Shown here one piece after another: positions 26,516-37,299 of a DNA stretch of 64,000 nucleotides. Made by a program: the position numbers and the translations under genes. The DNA lies in assembly GCF_040954835.1 (NCBI RefSeq), contig NC_090698.1:7190501-7254500 (forward strand), given 5' to 3'. The notes beneath the pieces were generated by a model, which saw only the letters and a program-made list of their open reading frames with translations, was not told the origin of the DNA and ran no database searches. The stretch comes from Lepisosteus oculatus (Eukaryota; Chordata; Actinopteri; Semionotiformes; Lepisosteidae). Within the stretch, counting starts at the first letter, position 1. The number at the start of each line of letters is the position of its first letter.

Positions 26516-29500
26516 GCCCTGTATTTAACCTGTAGCAAGATATTGATATATGACAAGACTTTCCTACGTTTGCTATTGATTATGTGTTAATCAGGCAGCA
26601 TGGCGGCTTGGCAGTCCTCACCCACGGATCTGGTTTCCTTTAGTCCCCCCCAAAGACACGCCGGCCAGGGTCAACGCTACCGCCACCTGGCCTTGCAAGG
26701 AATAATAAGCGGCCTTTCAGACAACGCACGCGTTTGTTGTGTGTGAGTGCCAGTATGTCTCTCGTAGTAATGCGCGCCTTTGAACGCCCACTTAAAATAA
26801 TGTGTTACTACGGGCCCGTGCGGTACTGTGAAAACGCGTGAGCGCGGAATTCCGTAAAGCTGCAGTACACGTAGTACAACTCACTGTATGGGCCGCTTGC
26901 CGAACTGAGTAAGGACCGATCCTGACTGCAGATAAGGGCCTATCTACCTCGGGCAGAGCAAGCAGCGCGTTGAGCCTTGTCGGCGTGTGGGCGTGAGGCT
27001 CCTGCACTCTATTAAGGCGGTTAGCTGATGCGGTGAAAAATCAACGCGCTGCCCTCGCCCTGCACGCAGGCTGCGCCTGGCGGAGATACAATTTCCGTCT
27101 GCTGCAGGGCGATTTATTTCGCCAACGTTTAGCCCCCGCGCGGACGTTCCTTCTCCCTCTGCAAGCGGCCGCTTAAAAACGCGCATCGAAACAGGCGGCG
27201 GTAGAAGGCGAGGCGCTGGAATGTGCGATCGATACTGATGGCGATGATGATGGCGACAAATCTCGATCCTATCCTGTATTTCCCAGCCCTCATACAATCT
27301 CTCATCATTTGCACGCACACACACAGAGTCTTCTTTTGCACGATGTGGAAGGTTTGTGATGCTGGCAGACAGTCGATAATACTAATCCCGCATCAATGAC
27401 AGTGTCAGGCGCGTTCTACACCCCCGCCCCTATATCCGAGTCAATCACCGCAGCCTCAGCGGGCGAAGCTTTATCACATCTCGGCAGCTGCTTCTGCGTT
27501 CTGACCTTCCTCTCCCTTCGCTTTGGAGCAAAGGGGGGGGCGGATGTGGTGCTTAAATAGAGGCGCATGAAAAAAAAAGTCCCCCCCCCCTTCACTTTTA
27601 TTCAAAGAGACGTGCCCATGTGACACGCATCGGTCCTCTGCAAGGCTCCGGGTTCGAATCCACCCCCAAACAGCTGAAAATATCATCATAAGAGAAATCC
27701 ACGGAAGGCCGCGTTGCAGAGAAGCAATAATAAATTTTCCGCGTGGCCGAGCTTCTAGTTAGTGATTGGTCATTGACGTCTTTTTTTTAGGTCTCCCGTT
27801 ATTGTAGCAACTGTGAAACGCACGGTGTAAACTAGCACACGGCCTCGGGGTCCCCAAGACCCGGCCATTGCACGTCTGCCCTACCGTCCTCTGCGTTTCT
27901 GGAGAGACCTCAACGGGTTGGATTTGGGACTGGCTCGCTCGCCCCCGACGGCCGCGATAAAAGGCCTCGTCTTCTTTCTAAAAGCCGCGGGGCCGCGCTC
28001 CAGCCCACAGAGAGACACTCGTGGGCACGCCAGCGCGGTCGGGAGCAGCGAAAGCGAATTATCGACCCCGTGGTCGAGCTTGGGTAGAGGAGGTGACTAC
28101 TGCCCGAGAGCCGAACACTTCACACGAGGGTGACTACCTACTTGAAGCGGCTTAAAACGAGAAAAAGCAAACATCATTGTTCTGTCTCACAAATGTGAAA
28201 AGGTTCCGGAATATTAGGGCTTCGCGTGGGTAAAAAAACGCGGGGAAGCCGAGATCGTGTCCGGTTTGATGAGTCCAAGCTCATGCACAGAGAATACATT
28301 TGCAGATAGAGAGAGAGAGATTGGTTTTAGTATTCGTTAATTATTGAAGACCGTGAATGTTTTCAGTAAGAAGTAAATGGATTCGCGCTTGAACGGTTTT
28401 TATCATAGATACTGAACGTGTTGCCCGGAACAATCGAAAATGGTTCGATAGATGTGTTATGTGCTATATACACACACGTACACCTCTGCGTGTGACACTA
28501 CAGTATACTGCAATTATCAAACCTACTTTTTTTTTTGCAGGCCGATTGTCAGTCAACAAATTCAAATCCTTCAGTAATGATTTGATTTAGTAAGGAAATC
28601 ACTACTTTTCATTGCACAGCTTGGGCGAGATAGAACTATCTAAGTTAAATTTAACATATATATAAAATTCCTAATTTTACATATTACAGTTCACCATCGA
28701 CTTGGCAATTAGAACTGACAGAATACCGATACGCGATAAATAAAATCTGCTGTTGAGGACTGCATGCACACTTAATAAGAAATGATTATATGATTTGAAT
28801 TCCGTATTTGAGTCCTGTGGAGGGCCAAGTCAGCTCTTTAATCTATTGCGGCTATTTTTATATGCTGCGGTGTAAGTGCCGCGCAGCTAAAAACCCTGAT
28901 AATAGATCTGGTTTGCTTCATAAAGCACGCTGCCAGGAAACAAGGAGGGCAATATAAGTCTTTCTGAGTGATGTCTGCTCCATATGAGAGAGCTCTTCCC
29001 ATCTTCCACTGGACAGAGACGCAAAGCAGTCGTCATGGCCTGCATTGCTGTCTTCCTGTGTGTCATCTAATTACACGTCTCTGTTCCACGGCTTTCAAAT
29101 AACGACTTGCTTTTTTTTGTTTGTTCTGCTACTGGCGTTCAGCTCACTAAGACAGTTAACCCGACCTGTCGTGAGACACGCGACTGTAATTTGGCGGATC
29201 GATCGAATATGTGAACTAAATATCGCAACAGGATAGTTAATAGCGCTCTCCTCACACACAAAACCCTAGACTGTAGGCATTATTAGTAGGCTAAATGAAA
29301 CACATCCTTTTTTTTCCCTGCAGCTGATTCTGTGTTTGTATGTCTAAGTATTCCTACGAAGCTGTTCATTAGAACAAAAGATCGAAGCTGTTGTCGTCGT
29401 GGAAAAGCACAGACTGCCACGTTTTTCCGCGTTTCGTTTTTTCCGCGTGTTGTTTGGTCTTTTGCTTATTCTTTTTTTTTAGCTCTGTCCTTCTGTTTAA

Positions 29501-29887
29501 AAGCGGCAGGATAGCTGACGAAGCACAGCAGCATAACTTCATAAGATGCTTTATGAATAAACCAGTGACATTCACACCGATGTAGACTCGCCTTTTTGCG
29601 CGAGAATAAATTAACATTTAACACTCACTGCAGGGCTTACAACCGAGGGAGGAAGAGTGGGGTGTTGGAGGGGGTCGATGTGGGAAACGTCAAAGGACGA
29701 ATTTAGAGGGATTGGGGGACTGGGAAGATGCGCCCTGCTCCTGTTACGCTTTCCGGGAGTGAGCGCTTTGTTTCGTGGTCTCGGTGGCGTGGAGACTCGG
29801 GTGGGCAAACGAGAGAAAGACCGGAAAAACCCGGAACACGGGAGTCTCGTGTTTACAAATCCAATTTAAAATAAATGAGAGGCTTTT
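26516..29887. other. Gene-free stretch with a hairpin
   Basis: CpG-rich patches occur at 26780-27200 and 27840-28100. No open frame resembles a protein. The hairpin at 28841-28907 is listed separately. The region leads up to the VGF promoter and may hold its distal control elements, which cannot be shown here. Confidence 0.35.
28841..28907 (+). ncRNA. Imperfect 67-nt hairpin, possible small-RNA precursor
   Basis: Three helices nest symmetrically: ATCTATT (28841-28847) with AATAGAT (28901-28907), TTTTTA (28855-28860) with TAAAAA (28888-28893), and GCTGCG (28864-28869) with CGCAGC (28882-28887), around a 12-nt loop. A 7x7 internal loop and a 3-nt bulge weaken it. The size and nesting recall a microRNA precursor, but the large internal loop is against that and I recognise no family. 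It could also be chance or a conserved DNA element. Confidence 0.25.
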
Positions 29888-29894
29888 GTTATTA

Positions 29895-29938
<44 letters not shown>
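29888..29938 (+). repeat. (ATT)n microsatellite
   Basis: About 15 ATT units with one interruption (ATTG) near the left end. It lies roughly 450 bp upstream of the VGF promoter. Confidence 0.9.
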
Positions 29939-30334
29939 ATTAGCTTTCGATGTGCACGGGTACTGCGGTGCCTTTTGTTAACCGGAGGAGAGTACTTACT
30001 CGTGCGCTATGCAGGGGTGGGCTAGGAGGGTAGTGGAGCCATCGCCCACTAGCTACGGCTTCTGCAGGGGAATGTCTGCTCTCTGCCCAAGCTCTGTGTC
30101 TCTCTCAGCGGCTGAGTGTGTGCGTTGCTGTGTCTGCGTGTGTGGCTAACTGCAGGAACTCAGTATGCGAAGCACAGCCGCATCTGGGAAAACCTCTTCT
30201 CTTCGCTCTTTTTATCTGCGCCTCCTTCAATGAAAAATACTATTTCATTCACCAGTTTCCGTTCATTCATCAAATCAATGCAGCGTGGAGAAGAATAGGG
30301 TTCGATCCTGACAAAATTCTTATCAATGGAGCGC

Positions 30335-30415
30335 TGACGTCAATGGACAGCCTGACGTCATGTCACGTGGCCTGCCAGCAGGACTACAAATACCGTGGTC
30401 GCTGTCCCTGGTGCT
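30335..30415 (+). promoter_or_regulatory. vgf: VGF promoter: tandem CREs, E-box, TATA-like element
   Basis: Two perfect CREs (TGACGTCA) lie at 30335-30342 and 30353-30360, 18 bp apart centre to centre, followed by a CACGTG E-box at 30364-30369 and a TATA-like CTACAAATA at 30384-30392. The first CRE is in TGACGTCAATG context. Mammalian VGF is a classic CREB-driven, neurotrophin- and activity-induced gene with a CRE close upstream of its TATA box, so this arrangement fits. The start site, near 30415, is estimated from the TATA-like box. Confidence 0.7.
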
Positions 30416-30609
30416 GAAAAGCTTCTTAAGACGCCGCGCCGGGTAGTGGTAGCGCCGTCGGACTTGAGTGTTCCGAAAGAGCATTTAGAAAAGCAACAAC
30501 AACAAAGAGAGAGAAAAAAGACGTGATTTTGTTTTTTAGAAAGTGACACAAAAAAGATAGAACATAAAGCTAGCCAGTGACGCTCGCCTTTCCAAATCAG
30601 AAATTCTGG
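30415..30609 (+). other. vgf: VGF exon 1 (5' UTR, non-coding)
   Basis: The exon is inferred from the promoter on its left and a strong splice donor on its right, CTGG|GTGAGTAA at 30609/30610. It pairs with the acceptor at 34743 (a pyrimidine-rich stretch, then CCGCCAG). Mammalian VGF likewise keeps its whole protein in the last exon behind non-coding 5' sequence. The 5' end is approximate. Confidence 0.55.
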
Positions 30610-33600
30610 GTGAGTAAAACATTTATGTTTCTGATGTTCGTCATTAAAACAGCAGCTGATAAAACAATCTGTCTTTTAAAATATTTTAGGTATTGTGTCT
30701 TTATGGTTTCCAGATGAACCGATTTTCTGGAAATTCAAGTGCGGTTTCAATGTATGTTTGTAGTGTGCGATGTAAGTTATAAATACTCGGGCACAGGACT
30801 CATTTCATATTTCCCATGTTGTTCAAATGGACACTGTCGTACTGGGGGATTCTGCGGGGGATGACACTGGAGTTATACGTGTACTTGTAGTCGCAGACGC
30901 AGTGAACGATCACCTAACAACAACATTATACGACACGTTGTTAGTCATCTTAGACACACCTGTAGATCTCCAGAAGTCACCCCTTCACGTTTTTTCCTTA
31001 GCTTTAGGCAACCAAAACCGAAATCTATTCCGCATTAGGAGCAACGCCTACGTCGGGGAAAAGAGTGGCGATAATACCGCGAATAGTAAGAAAGGCTTCT
31101 GGGAAGAGGAGCGATGCGAGAGAAGCGGGGTGAAGAGCCCACGCGGTGCTGGGCTTGCGTGTCTGTCCCGTGGGGGCAAGACATCTAAAATAGCGCCAGC
31201 CCCCGGAGATTACACGGGGCAAGCGCTTCTTAGGAAGGGATTAGGATCGGAGCCTGGCGCTCCGAGCGCACCGGACACAGAGCCGCGGAACTTCGGAGCA
31301 ACCAGCTGGTCTCGTCAAAAGACACAGCGCTGCCTCCAGGCCAGTGTCCGAGTCAGTGCAGGTCCCCCTTCGTCACTTCATAAAACAATGTTACCACAGT
31401 GTCGGGAGCGGGAGGAAGCGAGATGGGGGCGTTTATAGAAAGAAAGCCGATGTGTATAAGCCAGTGATGGGGGCGGATTAAAGGTTAAAGGTCGAGGGCC
31501 GAAGGGTTAAGATGGCAGAGCGGCCGGGGAGCCAGTGCAGAGATGTAAGGAGGAAAGCGGGCAGCTGTCCCACCGACTGGCCGGGAGTGAACCTTTCCGA
31601 TTAGCGGTCTCTGCTTTGCGTCCGGTGGACTGCGAACAGCACTCAAATAAAGCCCGAGACAGGCGCCGGCTACAACACACTACAGTAGGTATGGGGGGTT
31701 ATTATTGACGGACACCGACTAAGAAGCACTTCAGCTATAACCTTGCTCCTTTGTGGTAGATTCCAGCGGGGAATTGAATGGCCCAATGGAGACTAGAGGG
31801 GAGGTGGGGGAGAAGCAAAGTTTTAAACCGTGAAATGTTAAATACGATGGCAGCAGCTGCAGCCGTTCTCTTTACAAAACCACTGCTAACCCAAAAATCT
31901 ATCAATCCTGCAGCAACACTTTGAAGCTGCGGTCGCGCTTCACTTTTCCATTGTCCTCCCGTGCGGCTTCGCTCCGCTACCTGGAGTCAAACGCGGCGAT
32001 CATACGATCCCATCGCACTAGGAGCCGCAGATCAACCGGATCGACCGTCTCAACCGGTGTGCTTCCGGTGAATAAACTTTTCCTAAAAATCGACGACGAA
32101 AGTTGCTATAGAAACAGTTCCTATTAGAGAAGAGGTTAAAAAAATAAATGCAGATTTCCCCGGTTACCAAGGCAACGCTTCGAGCCCACCTTACAACCCC
32201 CCCCTCCCCACGCACGGCTCTCGAGACCTGACCTTTTTTTTTTTTTCCTCTCCGGTGATTCAATAATGCGGCGGCTCGTGCACAACCGCCAGACCCAGCG
32301 CTCGCGCCTCCGTGCCTCCGTGCACGGCAAACTTCGCCGCGTCGACAAGACTCACCTGTGCTCTTTGTGTCCAGTTTAAGTAAAGGAAATGACTACATCT
32401 GTCATTTTTACTAAGAATGAATAAAGAGTAATGGGTACTAAAGAGGAAATTACTACAGGTGAAGTCAGCAGCGCTCAGTCTTTTTAATAGGAATTAAGGG
32501 TCTACAACCCTGGTCCTAGTTTGCCTCCATTCTGCGGGTTTCATGCACAGCATTAACTTAATTTCTAGACTTGAAACAATTTCTTTATGATTTAGAATTT
32601 GGTCAAACCGGTCAAAATAATGTAGACATTGATTTGGATTACTAGTCTAATAACCTTTTCAACACTAGCGGACCACTTAAGAGTGTTCTGAACTGAGCCG
32701 ACCGCTTGTTCGGTTCATCCGTCGCCCGTCGGTGTTTGCAATCTTCTGGCAATCAGGCGTGCGCTTTCGGTCTTGGAGCTCTGCAGATCCGGGGTTGGAG
32801 CCCCCTGGTGGGAATTGAGCGCCGTGTCAGCGGCAGGGGTTCGCAATCACGTCCAGTGGACGGGCCGTGGTCGGTGTGAAGGTGTGTGAATGAGGGGAGG
32901 GTGGCACCTGCCCCACTGCCAGGTGATCGAATGGCTCACGTCCAGCAGGTACCCCCCTCTGCCTCGTTCAATGGCGTGATCAGAAACAGACCGGGTGGCT
33001 GAGTGGGCGTCGAGACATTAACCGCGGTGGGGAGGACAGTGGCGTCCACTGACAAAGTTTCCGTCTTCATCCGTCTCTCGTACACATGCTAAATGTGTAG
33101 CACAGACATTCAGCCACTCAATCAGGAAAGCCAATCAGGTCAGGAAAGATCAGGGTTAAAAACTAATTACAGATTGGTTAGCATTTTCTCTGATGCTGTG
33201 AGAAGCCGTTCTGCATCAGAGTGGCTGGAAATGTGGTGAGACGTTAAAGCATAGTGCTCATACTCCAGCTTTTCTACGCTGACCAAGTCATTATGTTTTA
33301 CAGAGAGATGGACAAAAGGCTACTTTCACCACCACTAATAAAGCCAGTTACTGTATATGGCTCAAGACAGAAAACCCTGAGAAACCATAGCTCTCTATTT
33401 TCTCCAGAATGGGCATTTAAAATTCAATCAATCACTTTAAAGAATCACTGTGTCTTAGAAGCAGCAATCAATTGATGTGACCTTTTTTTTATATTCACCA
33501 TACCAGATATATTCTGTTTTGCAAGCTGTGTCCTATTAAGCCTAATTCTGGGCAATCGCTGCTTTGAGGAAAATCGTCCATCTTGTCTTCCTTCAGAACT

Positions 33601-34743
33601 CCGGCTCAAAACACACGACAAACTGGGATTGATCTGTAAAAGAAATGGTTCCCATGGAGAACACCAGTTATGATACAAATAATTGACCCTATTTTGACAC
33701 ACCTGAAGAAGGCTCCTCAGCTGAAACGTGTTTATTTTTCATTTCCTTCCAGCATGAAATAAACCTCTACTTGTTCTAATTGTTCTAAATGTTGTTTTAA
33801 ACTTAATATTGCATTTTATTATTTCAATCTGCTGACTGTTGAACTGACGTCCGAGTGTGTTTGGTGATGTGTGAGAGAAACATTCCCACTGCTAAATTGT
33901 TGTGCAACTCCTACAGGTTGTTGTCTTGCGATGTGAACCTTGGTCAGATTTGGTAGTGGTTAAGTTCTGACCCCTTCCAATTCTGGATTATACTGGAATT
34001 TTAGATATCTTTCAAAATGGGGAATTATTACTGCTGAAAGTATTATAAGATGTGTTTATCCAAAGCAACTGAGTCAGAAAATGAACTATAAAAATGGAGA
34101 AACAAAATTGCGTAATGTGGGATGATGCAATAAAGCATTCAAATGTTGTATGATAAAAACATTTCTGTACTTCTTGTAGTTGGCACCTTATATTGTTTTT
34201 TTTTTTAAGATGGTCATAGTGAAAAAAAACAGCACGGCTCTATTTGCCCAGAGCCTCTGTCATGATTCATCACATTGCAAACCAAGTGAAAACAGATGCA
34301 GCTGTATGGGCACAACTGAGCCACATCACCGTGAATAATCCTCTACAGATCTCAACTGCCACCTGCTCAGATAAATAAGGGTCCATTAAATGTAGAGATG
34401 ATTGTCAAATAAGTATGTAGTTTAATGAAACTACAACATTTTCACAGATGAAAAGCACTGTTGGTGATGGAGGATATTGTTATTTGTACTGTGTATCTGT
34501 GACATCATATATGGCTTCAATATTAATTCTACAGCATATTCAGATTTTTAGTTCACATTATGAGATTCAAACCCCTTATGAGCCGTGAATATTTAACGAA
34601 GAACACTACGGAAGAGTGCCTTTTGAGAATTCTGTGATAAAACCATAGACTACGCAAATAGTTTAATGAGGAGCCAACAGTGACTGTTCCTTCCTGATGT
34701 TTAATGTCATTCTCATCCTTGTCCTCTCTTTTTCCACCGCCAG
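30610..34743 (+). other. vgf: VGF intron 1
   Basis: A GT-AG intron of about 4.1 kb. Its first third (about 31040-32360) is CpG-rich. It holds an unassigned 203-codon open frame (30827-31438), an AAGATGGCAG YY1-like motif near 31510, and a consensus RFX X-box GTTACCAAGGCAAC at 32163-32176. A Penelope-like end lies near 33.7 kb. A second promoter inside this intron is possible. Confidence 0.5.
33700..33780 (+). mobile_element. Penelope-like repeat end, single copy
   Basis: It carries CACACCTGAAGAAGGCTCC, a short stem, GCTGAAACGTG, a T-rich stretch and TGAAATAAACCTCTACTTG, matching the arms of the 2.65 kb insertion. The hammerhead-like core CTGAAGA...GAAA is kept and the stem II equivalent is GGCU-CCUC-AGCU. 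It lies in VGF intron 1 in sense orientation. Confidence 0.6.
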
Positions 34744-34767
34744 GTGGGTCGCACCCATCTCAAGGTC

Positions 34768-36777
34768 ATGATCCCGTGCCAACACACCTTAAGTGCCCCT
34801 CTGTTGCTGTTGCTGCTTGGCACTAGCTTGGCGTGGACCGATGCTGCCCCAGGGGCAGAAGAGAAGTATGGTGCCACGAGTGTCTCCCGCCCCCTCCCGC
34901 CGGCGGTGGGAGTAGCGCAGACCGCGCAGAAGGAGTCGAGAGAGCAGGGAGACGGCCAGACGCAAGGGCTGAAGAAAGAGGCGAGGTCGGCCCCCGAGCC
35001 AGAGGACGAGCTCTTCAAGGACGTGGACCCCAAAACCCTGGCGGCCGTCCTGCTGGAGGCCCTGAACCAGCAGGAGGGAGCCAACCAGGAGGCTGGAGAG
35101 GGGGCTGGGAAGGGGGAGACCGCGAGAGAGGCGCTCCGGGGAAGCTCGGAAGAGGGGAGGCGTGAGGAGGCAGAGTCGCAGCTGATCTGGGGAAAAGAGG
35201 GGCTGGAGGAGCGAGAGAGGGATCAGGAGGAGGAGGAGAGGAAGAGAGCAGAGGAGGAGGAGAGGCTGACGGAGAGGGTGAAGAGTCGGACACGGAGCCA
35301 AGAAGGTTTGGGTGTGGAGAGCAAGAGCCAGGAAGCTGGAGGGGCAGGAAGAGGGGGCGAGAGGGAGGAGGGGGAGGAGCGCGTGAGGGGGGGAGGGCAG
35401 GAGGAACAGGAGGAACAGCTGAGCCCCCAGGAAGTGGAAAACCTGCAGGCCATGCTGGAGGAGCTGCAAAGCTACAGCACCACCACCAAACGAGAGAGGG
35501 ACTCCCTTAACGTGGTGGAGCGGGGAGTTGGGAAGCCCAAACTATGGAAGGACAGAACTGGGGGTTACAAGGCCAGCCTGGATTCTGAAGCCAATGAGGT
35601 CCTACAAGAACTGGGGGCCTATGAGCGCGTGATGGGGGCCATGAACAAAGGGAAGACACAGCAGAACAAAATAGATGTGGAGTTGGGGGGGGACACAAAG
35701 AGGGGGAAGCAGTCGTACATGGGGCAGAACTTCTTCGAGGATTCCAACCAAGGCGTGGATGACGAAGAGGAGGAGGAGATCCTGAGCCCTGAGGAAGAAG
35801 AAGCAAGGGCCAGGGCCGAGCAGGAAGAGGTGAGGAGGCAGGCAGCCGAGGCGCAGCGTGCCAAAGAGGAAGAGGAGAAGCTGGCCGACATCGCCTCCGA
35901 CCTCCTGCTCCAGTACCTGGTCAAGCAGGACGGGGCCGAACACAGGAAGCAGCAGAAGCAGCAGAAGCAGCAGGAAGAGGTGCTGAACTCCCTGGCAGGG
36001 GCTCGGGGCAAGAAGCTGCCCGTGGTCAGCAGTAACGCAGCGGAGGACAAGCGCTCCGATGAGGACGATGACGACGACGACGACGACGACGACATTGACC
36101 CCCAGACCATCGACAAGCTGATCGAGATCTCCAGCAAGCTGCACCTGCCGGCCGACGACGTGGTGGACATCATCAACGACGTGGAGAAGAAGAAGAAGAA
36201 GGACGCCCCCGAGCCCCGCCCGCGCAAGCTGCCCCCACCGCCCCGCAGCAACTCACCCCCACCTCTGCCCGCCCCCCAAAAGCCGCGCCAGAAGGACAAG
36301 TTCCTGCCCAAGCAGGCCGCTCGTGTCTGGCAAAAGCAGACCTTCTCATCCTACCCCTCTTACTCGCCCTATCAGAAGCCCTTCCGCTCCTACTACCCCT
36401 TCTACTACCCACCCCCCAAGCCCCGCTTCCGCAACCAGGAACTGTCCGTCAACGACATCCTGGGAAACTCCCTGGACTACGACCTGGACCCCAGGCCCTG
36501 GCGGTACCAGCTCAAGCCCAAGCCCAAGCCCAAGCCCTGGTCCCGCCCTCAGCCCAGCGCCCTCTTCATCTCCAACTACATCCGCCCCAGAACTTACCTG
36601 CCCCCGCCCCCGCCCCGCCGCGCCCTGCCCCCCGCCCGCCGCCGGCCCTACTACTACTCCAAGCCCATCCCGCTGATGCCCCGCGACGAAGACTACTACG
36701 ACCCGGGGCAGGAGAGCGAGGAAGAGCTGGAGAACTTCATCGAGAAGGTCTTCCTGAAGCGCCCTCGGATGTTCTAG
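34768..36777 (+). CDS. vgf: Neurosecretory protein VGF precursor
   Basis: A 669-aa secretory-granule protein, the source of several neuroendocrine peptides, encoded in one exon. ATG 34768 is the first Met after the acceptor at 34743 and opens a signal peptide (hydrophobic residues 11-22, likely cut near A22-A26). Blocks shared with mammalian VGF are DPKTLAAVLLEAL (87-99), LADIASDLLLQYL (372-384, the NERP-2 region), IDPQTIDKLIEISSKLHLPADDVV (from 443), NYIRPRT (603-609) and EELENFIEKVFLKRP (652-666). The middle is Glu/Arg-rich with dibasic sites; residues 431-442 are an almost pure Asp run before IDP. The C-terminal quarter is Pro/Tyr/Lys-rich with a KPKPKPKP stretch. Cutting after RPR608 would release a 61-residue peptide like TLQP-62. 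The protein ends in an extra RMF. Identity is firm from order and spacing of the conserved blocks. Confidence 0.95.
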   Translation: MIPCQHTLSAPLLLLLLGTSLAWTDAAPGAEEKYGATSVSRPLPPAVGVAQTAQKESREQGDGQTQGLKKEARSAPEPEDELFKDVDPKTLAAVLLEALNQQEGANQEAGEGAGKGETAREALRGSSEEGRREEAESQLIWGKEGLEERERDQEEEERKRAEEEERLTERVKSRTRSQEGLGVESKSQEAGGAGRGGEREEGEERVRGGGQEEQEEQLSPQEVENLQAMLEELQSYSTTTKRERDSLNVVERGVGKPKLWKDRTGGYKASLDSEANEVLQELGAYERVMGAMNKGKTQQNKIDVELGGDTKRGKQSYMGQNFFEDSNQGVDDEEEEEILSPEEEEARARAEQEEVRRQAAEAQRAKEEEEKLADIASDLLLQYLVKQDGAEHRKQQKQQKQQEEVLNSLAGARGKKLPVVSSNAAEDKRSDEDDDDDDDDDDIDPQTIDKLIEISSKLHLPADDVVDIINDVEKKKKKDAPEPRPRKLPPPPRSNSPPPLPAPQKPRQKDKFLPKQAARVWQKQTFSSYPSYSPYQKPFRSYYPFYYPPPKPRFRNQELSVNDILGNSLDYDLDPRPWRYQLKPKPKPKPWSRPQPSALFISNYIRPRTYLPPPPPRRALPPARRRPYYYSKPIPLMPRDEDYYDPGQESEEELENFIEKVFLKRPRMF

Positions 36778-37299
36778 TGAGAACAGGCCAGCCGGTGCAG
36801 TAGGAGTGCGTTTCTGTTCCATTAGATCTGTTTTTTCCATTGGTTCGGAAGGGAGGACCTGTATGTTTATGCCTTTACCGGTTTCTCTTTCCGTTTTCTG
36901 ACTCCTAGTACTGTCAGTGGATGTTTGTGTGTCGTTCCGGGTTACTTTCTAATTGCATGAATCGGACAGGGGAACCAGATGGCCACTGGCCTCACTCCCC
37001 TCCACCCCCTTGCCCAACCTGCCAACAGAGACAAGCAGTTTTTTTTTAAGGGGGAGGGGTGGGGGGTGGGGGTGGAGTGAAGAAAATGAACTAAAATATG
37101 AAAAAAAATACCAGTCCTTCACTGTGCCAGTCCCCCTACCCTGCATTTCTTGATCCAGCTGTGTGGCCTTCTTTGAAAGACCCATTCCTGGTTATTAAGC
37201 CTCTAGCACACATCTTCAAGAAAGTCCAGATATATCATTACTGACCCATTCATCACCTACCTCAGTACCTTTAACCTTCCGCGTACCTGTCAGCCTATT
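36778..37299 (+). other. vgf: VGF 3' UTR and flank
   Basis: The stop TAG is followed by non-coding DNA with a G-rich run at about 37050-37075. No canonical AATAAA is seen on the plus strand before about 39750, so the 3' end cannot be fixed. Confidence 0.4.

Noticed and set aside
27600-27672. Possible tRNA gene (GGGTTCGAATCC B-box-like)
   Set aside because: A B-box match exists but no A box at the right spacing and no cloverleaf could be built.
34744-34767. Upstream GTG as the VGF start
   Set aside because: It is the first codon after the splice acceptor and not an ATG; the ATG at 34768 directly precedes the signal peptide.
34713-36840. Minus-strand and other-frame open frames across VGF
   Set aside because: GC-rich, Glu/Pro-rich coding DNA leaves other frames open. 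None resembles a protein, while the plus frame has a signal peptide and the conserved VGF blocks.
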